Position numbers and translations under genes: made by a program. A model generated the notes under the pieces. It did not search any database and was not told the DNA's origin. It was given only the letters and a program-made list of their open reading frames with translations. A DNA stretch of 64,000 bases from Gossypium raimondii (lineage: Eukaryota > Streptophyta > Magnoliopsida > Malvales > Malvaceae): positions 3,596,001 through 3,660,000 of the forward strand of contig NC_068569.1 of the NCBI RefSeq assembly GCF_025698545.1, given 5' to 3'. The stretch's first letter is position 1. Each line of letters begins with the position of its first letter. Positions 61,401 through 64,000 of the stretch are shown in pieces.

Positions 61401-62598
61401 AAACTGATATGGCACGTTAAATAATCATTTCAAACAAAAATTCTAGGTTAATTTATACAATCGGTCCCCATATTTTTTCGTTTGGAGCAATTTAATTTTT
61501 TTCTTTTATGTTTTTTAAACTTTCTTTCTTTTCCATTCTCTTATGCTTCTCCCTTTGTTTTCCTCCCTTCTCCATTTCTTTCAACTTAGTTTTTCTATGT
61601 TTTATTTTTTTGAACAATTTAATTTTTTTGAGTGAGGCGAGCTTGTGAACTAGTTAAAAATGGAAAGCATAGAAAAACTATGTTAAAAGAAATGAAGAAT
61701 GGAGGAAAATAGAGGGAGAAGCATAAGAGAATGGAAAAAAAAAGTTAGAAGATTTTTAAATCATTGAAAATGAAAAAATATAGGGACCAATTGTAGAATT
61801 TAACCTAAAATTTTCGTTTGAAATGATGATTTAACATGCCACATCAACTTACCGTTACACCATTGTCAACAATTAACGACTCAGTGACTAAAATGTTACA
61901 ACACGATAACGTAAGTGACTAAAACGTAACATTTCAAACATAAGTGACTAAAATGTAATCTAAGGCAAACAAAAGTGACTATTTTAATAGTTTACCCTTA
62001 ATTGTAAGACTTAGGTAAAAAGTTATTAAAAGATGGTTAAAACGAGAAGTAAGAATGTGAGTAGTAGAAATAAGAGAAATTACTTGAACTACTGAAAATG
62101 GAAGATAATAGCGGGTAGTAGGAAAACACTTGAAACATTTTGGCAAGAAAAGTGTTTATGTGCAAGTGTACTGATTATGCAAAAACGAAATGGGTACGAA
62201 AAGAAAAAAAAATATTCTGAGCAAAAATTGATTTGATTCGAAAAATTTAATAAAAAATTTAAATTTTGAATTAAATAATCTAAGTTAATTGAGTTATCCA
62301 TATCAACTTGAATAAAAAAAATTAAAATTTTCGGGTTAAACCCTATTCTTTTAACTACATTCATATTTAAACCATTTAACCCATGCAACCTGAAATTCTT
62401 ATGAACTCTCGGATCTCCAAATTTAGTAACGTTAAAGTACAATCCATAAACATGTAAGCACATATCAAAATATATAACATCTCAATTTAAATTTAAATAT
62501 TTATTAAATAACAAATCAAACTCCATGAATTCTAAATTTATATAAAACAAATACTATTATTATAGAATAAAATCTTAATTAATACTATATTATTATTA
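58491..62598. other. 4-kb intergenic region upstream of GDSL and downstream of the ARM gene
   Basis: It contains one complete non-autonomous DNA transposon (61283-61997) and otherwise AT-rich spacer. Short frames at 59172-59423, 59526-59734, 60463-60684 and 62089-62463 show no domain and overlap antisense frames, so none is called. The part at 62000-62590 next to the ARM gene is probably its 3' flank. Confidence 0.6.
61283..61997. mobile_element. Non-autonomous Mutator-like element (MULE-MITE) with 9-bp target duplication
   Basis: 715 bp flanked on both sides by TTAATTGTA (61274-61282 and 61998-62006), a 9-bp direct repeat. The ends are inverted: GGGTAAACTACCAAAATAGT at the left against ...ACTATTTTAATAGTTTACCC at the right. 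The inverted arms continue for roughly 200 bases, including TTTTAGTCACTTATG, the run from GTTAGTTTCTGTTAA to GGTGTAACAG, and AATCATTTCAAAC. No transposase is encoded. Long terminal repeats plus a 9-bp duplication are typical of MULEs. The arms differ at a modest number of sites, so the insertion is not very recent. A truncated relative lies at 46810. Confidence 0.85.
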
Positions 62599-63522
62599 CT
62601 ACCACTGGAGCAACATATGACTTCCGTCACTGTAGGAAACCAAATTAGCATCCATCGTCTTCTTTAGCAACTGAGCAGTCATCTCTCGAGCTTTCGCGGA
62701 TCCTCTGACCGAGATATCAGCCAGCACAGTTAAGAACTCCGGGAGGTTCAAAGCATCTGCAAGGCAGCCCTCGTTTTCATCGAACAGTCGAACAAGGATT
62801 TCGGCCGCGCCTTCCTTGCTCAACATGCATCTCCCTTTTAGCACCTCCAACATCGAACTAACAATCTGCTCCGTCTTTTTCAAAGCGTTCAACCCTTCAT
62901 CGAACTTAGAAAGGAGGCCCAGGACAGCTAGGGAAGTCCCGGAAAGGTCTTCTCCATCGCTGCTTTCCACCACATGGATTAATACGGGGATAGCTCCGGC
63001 TCGGACAGCTAGGGTGCAGTTTCCATGGAACTGCACTAGCTCAGCTAAAGTGCTAAGCAGGTGATGAGCTGCTGCGTTGCACGGGTCTGAAATTGCATGG
63101 ATTAACAAAGGGATGGTTCCAGCCACGCCGAACTTGGCCTTGTTTTTGTCAAGCATGGCTAGGCTACAAATGAGGGAAGAAGCCAACTTGGTGGACTCAG
63201 GTGGGGAGGTTGGGGAGAGGATTATGGAGTTGAGATGGTTGATGGTTTCCATATCCGCAAGAGACTGTTTAAGGTTTGGGTTTAAAGAGAGGTTAAAGAG
63301 TACAGATAATGAGAGAGTTTGGATAATGGGAGAGATGGATTTAGATAGGGCAAGGAGGGCAGGGATTGCTCCATAAGATTGAGCCAGTAAACTTCTGTTT
63401 TGGGGACTAACTCTGGTAATGGAAGCTAGGGTTTGTAGTGCTTTTTGCTGAACTTCATGAGAATCTGATTGTGCTTCAGATAGATATTCATGAATGGTTT
63501 CTCGAAGTTTAGCTGTTGACAT
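62599..63522 (-). CDS. Armadillo-repeat protein (U-box/ARM family without the U-box)
   Basis: A single exon of 307 codons. After a short helix-rich start (MSTAKLRETIHEYLSEAQSD) the protein is a run of about six armadillo repeats, with hallmarks such as GAIPALLALSKS, TQTLSLSVLFNLSLNPNLK-like segments, GTIPLLIHAISD, GAIPVLIHVVES and LSKEGAAEILVRLF. It resembles the ARM half of plant U-box E3 ligases (PUB4, PUB45 type) but has no U-box, so it is more likely a scaffold or interaction protein than a ligase itself. Expected in cytosol or nucleus; there is no signal peptide or membrane segment. The ATG at 63522 is preceded by a plausible leader. Partner proteins are unknown. Confidence 0.85.
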   Translation of the reverse strand: MSTAKLRETIHEYLSEAQSDSHEVQQKALQTLASITRVSPQNRSLLAQSYGAIPALLALSKSISPIIQTLSLSVLFNLSLNPNLKQSLADMETINHLNSIILSPTSPPESTKLASSLICSLAMLDKNKAKFGVAGTIPLLIHAISDPCNAAAHHLLSTLAELVQFHGNCTLAVRAGAIPVLIHVVESSDGEDLSGTSLAVLGLLSKFDEGLNALKKTEQIVSSMLEVLKGRCMLSKEGAAEILVRLFDENEGCLADALNLPEFLTVLADISVRGSAKAREMTAQLLKKTMDANLVSYSDGSHMLLQW

Positions 63523-64000
63523 GGTTTGAATTAAGTTATGGAAATGGTAACAAATGTTTCGAAGGTCATGCTTTAAGATGATTTTGTAGAAGAAAGAACA
63601 GAGATGTAGATGAATTCAATGCAAAACATCATTGGGAAATTTTTAAGCATTGTTTTGATAGTTTTTTAATAATCTTGTCTCCACCCAAATCAAATCAGCA
63701 AGTAAACATCTTTTATAACTATTAAACGATGATGTTAATGACTGAAATAGGACTTTTAAATAAACCTAAAATTTCATTGAACCATAGGGATTAACGGCAT
63801 ATTTATCCTTTTATAAAAAATGAGATGTGGAGTTAAAGCATATGGGGTCCCACACCGGTACGGCAACCCATTGAGAAGGAGACACATCAACATCAACAAG
63901 AAGCTGAAGAAGATGTGATTGTTACGACCTGACGGCTAATCATTCACTATACCTACGCGTGGCAGCACGCAGTTGGTGGGAAAATACAAACAGAATATCC
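63523..64000. other. Promoter-side flank of the ARM-repeat gene
   Basis: About 480 bases of AT-rich upstream DNA running off the window end. An ACGCGTGGC motif lies near 63955-63964. No further gene begins here. Confidence 0.5.

Noticed and set aside
62089-62463. 124-codon minus-strand frame next to the ARM gene
   Set aside because: Low-complexity, Phe/Asn-rich translation of AT-rich DNA in the 3' flank, with no motif.

Overview
This is an AT-rich piece of a plant nuclear genome: intron-rich genes with GT-AG splicing, long low-complexity spacers, plant-only gene families, and LTR and Mutator-type repeats. The dicot protein sequences and the form of the LTR ends (TGTAACA...GGGTGTTACA) suggest Malvaceae, most likely Gossypium. 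That species call is inference. Gene names come from recognising protein sequence, without any database search. All exon joins were worked out by hand from splice sites and frame; in every multi-exon gene the exon lengths sum to an intact reading frame.

Layout. 3.5-6.9 kb, plus: SKM1-like LRR receptor pseudokinase. 11.0-16.1 kb, minus: HD-ZIP III factor of the ATHB8 type, 18 coding exons, with its miR165/166 site split by an intron. 18.2-18.5 kb: a probable LINE scrap. 20.9-22.8 kb, minus: TMX2-like ER thioredoxin-fold membrane protein. 23.35-25.03 kb: gypsy-type LTR remnant. 25.4-27.0 kb: a cluster of G-boxes. 28.4-29.9 kb, plus: GATA9/12-type zinc-finger factor. 33.1-35.1 kb, minus: a small NFD6-like mitochondrial protein with two possible C-termini. 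35.9-37.9 kb, minus: PTH2 peptidyl-tRNA hydrolase. 38.3-39.5 kb: a long inverted-repeat element. 40.9-45.5 kb, minus: DUF810/Munc13-like protein with a GC-AG intron. 47.0-49.3 kb: a solo LTR with a 5-bp target duplication. 51.5-52.6 kb, plus: F-box/LRR-like protein. 53.6-55.9 kb, plus: organellar YebC/TACO1-like protein. 57.0-58.4 kb, minus: GDSL esterase/lipase. 61.3-62.0 kb: non-autonomous MULE with a 9-bp target duplication. 62.6-63.5 kb, minus: ARM-repeat protein.

How the genes relate. They form no operon or single pathway. Two themes recur: vascular and shoot development or signalling (SKM1-like, ATHB8-like, GATA, DUF810) and organelle gene expression (NFD6-like, PTH2, YebC). From memory of Arabidopsis loci, the SKM1, DUF810 and YebC genes lie close together near At2g25790-25830, and HB8, GATA9 and PTH2 lie side by side near At4g32880-32900. 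Here the two sets are interleaved. That is what one would expect if this window keeps an ancestral order that Arabidopsis split between two duplicated segments.

I found no tRNA, rRNA, CRISPR-like or bacterial-type system. The most distinctive signals are the interleaved synteny, the two-ended NFD6-like gene, the split miR166 site, the GC-AG intron, and the well-bounded transposon insertions.
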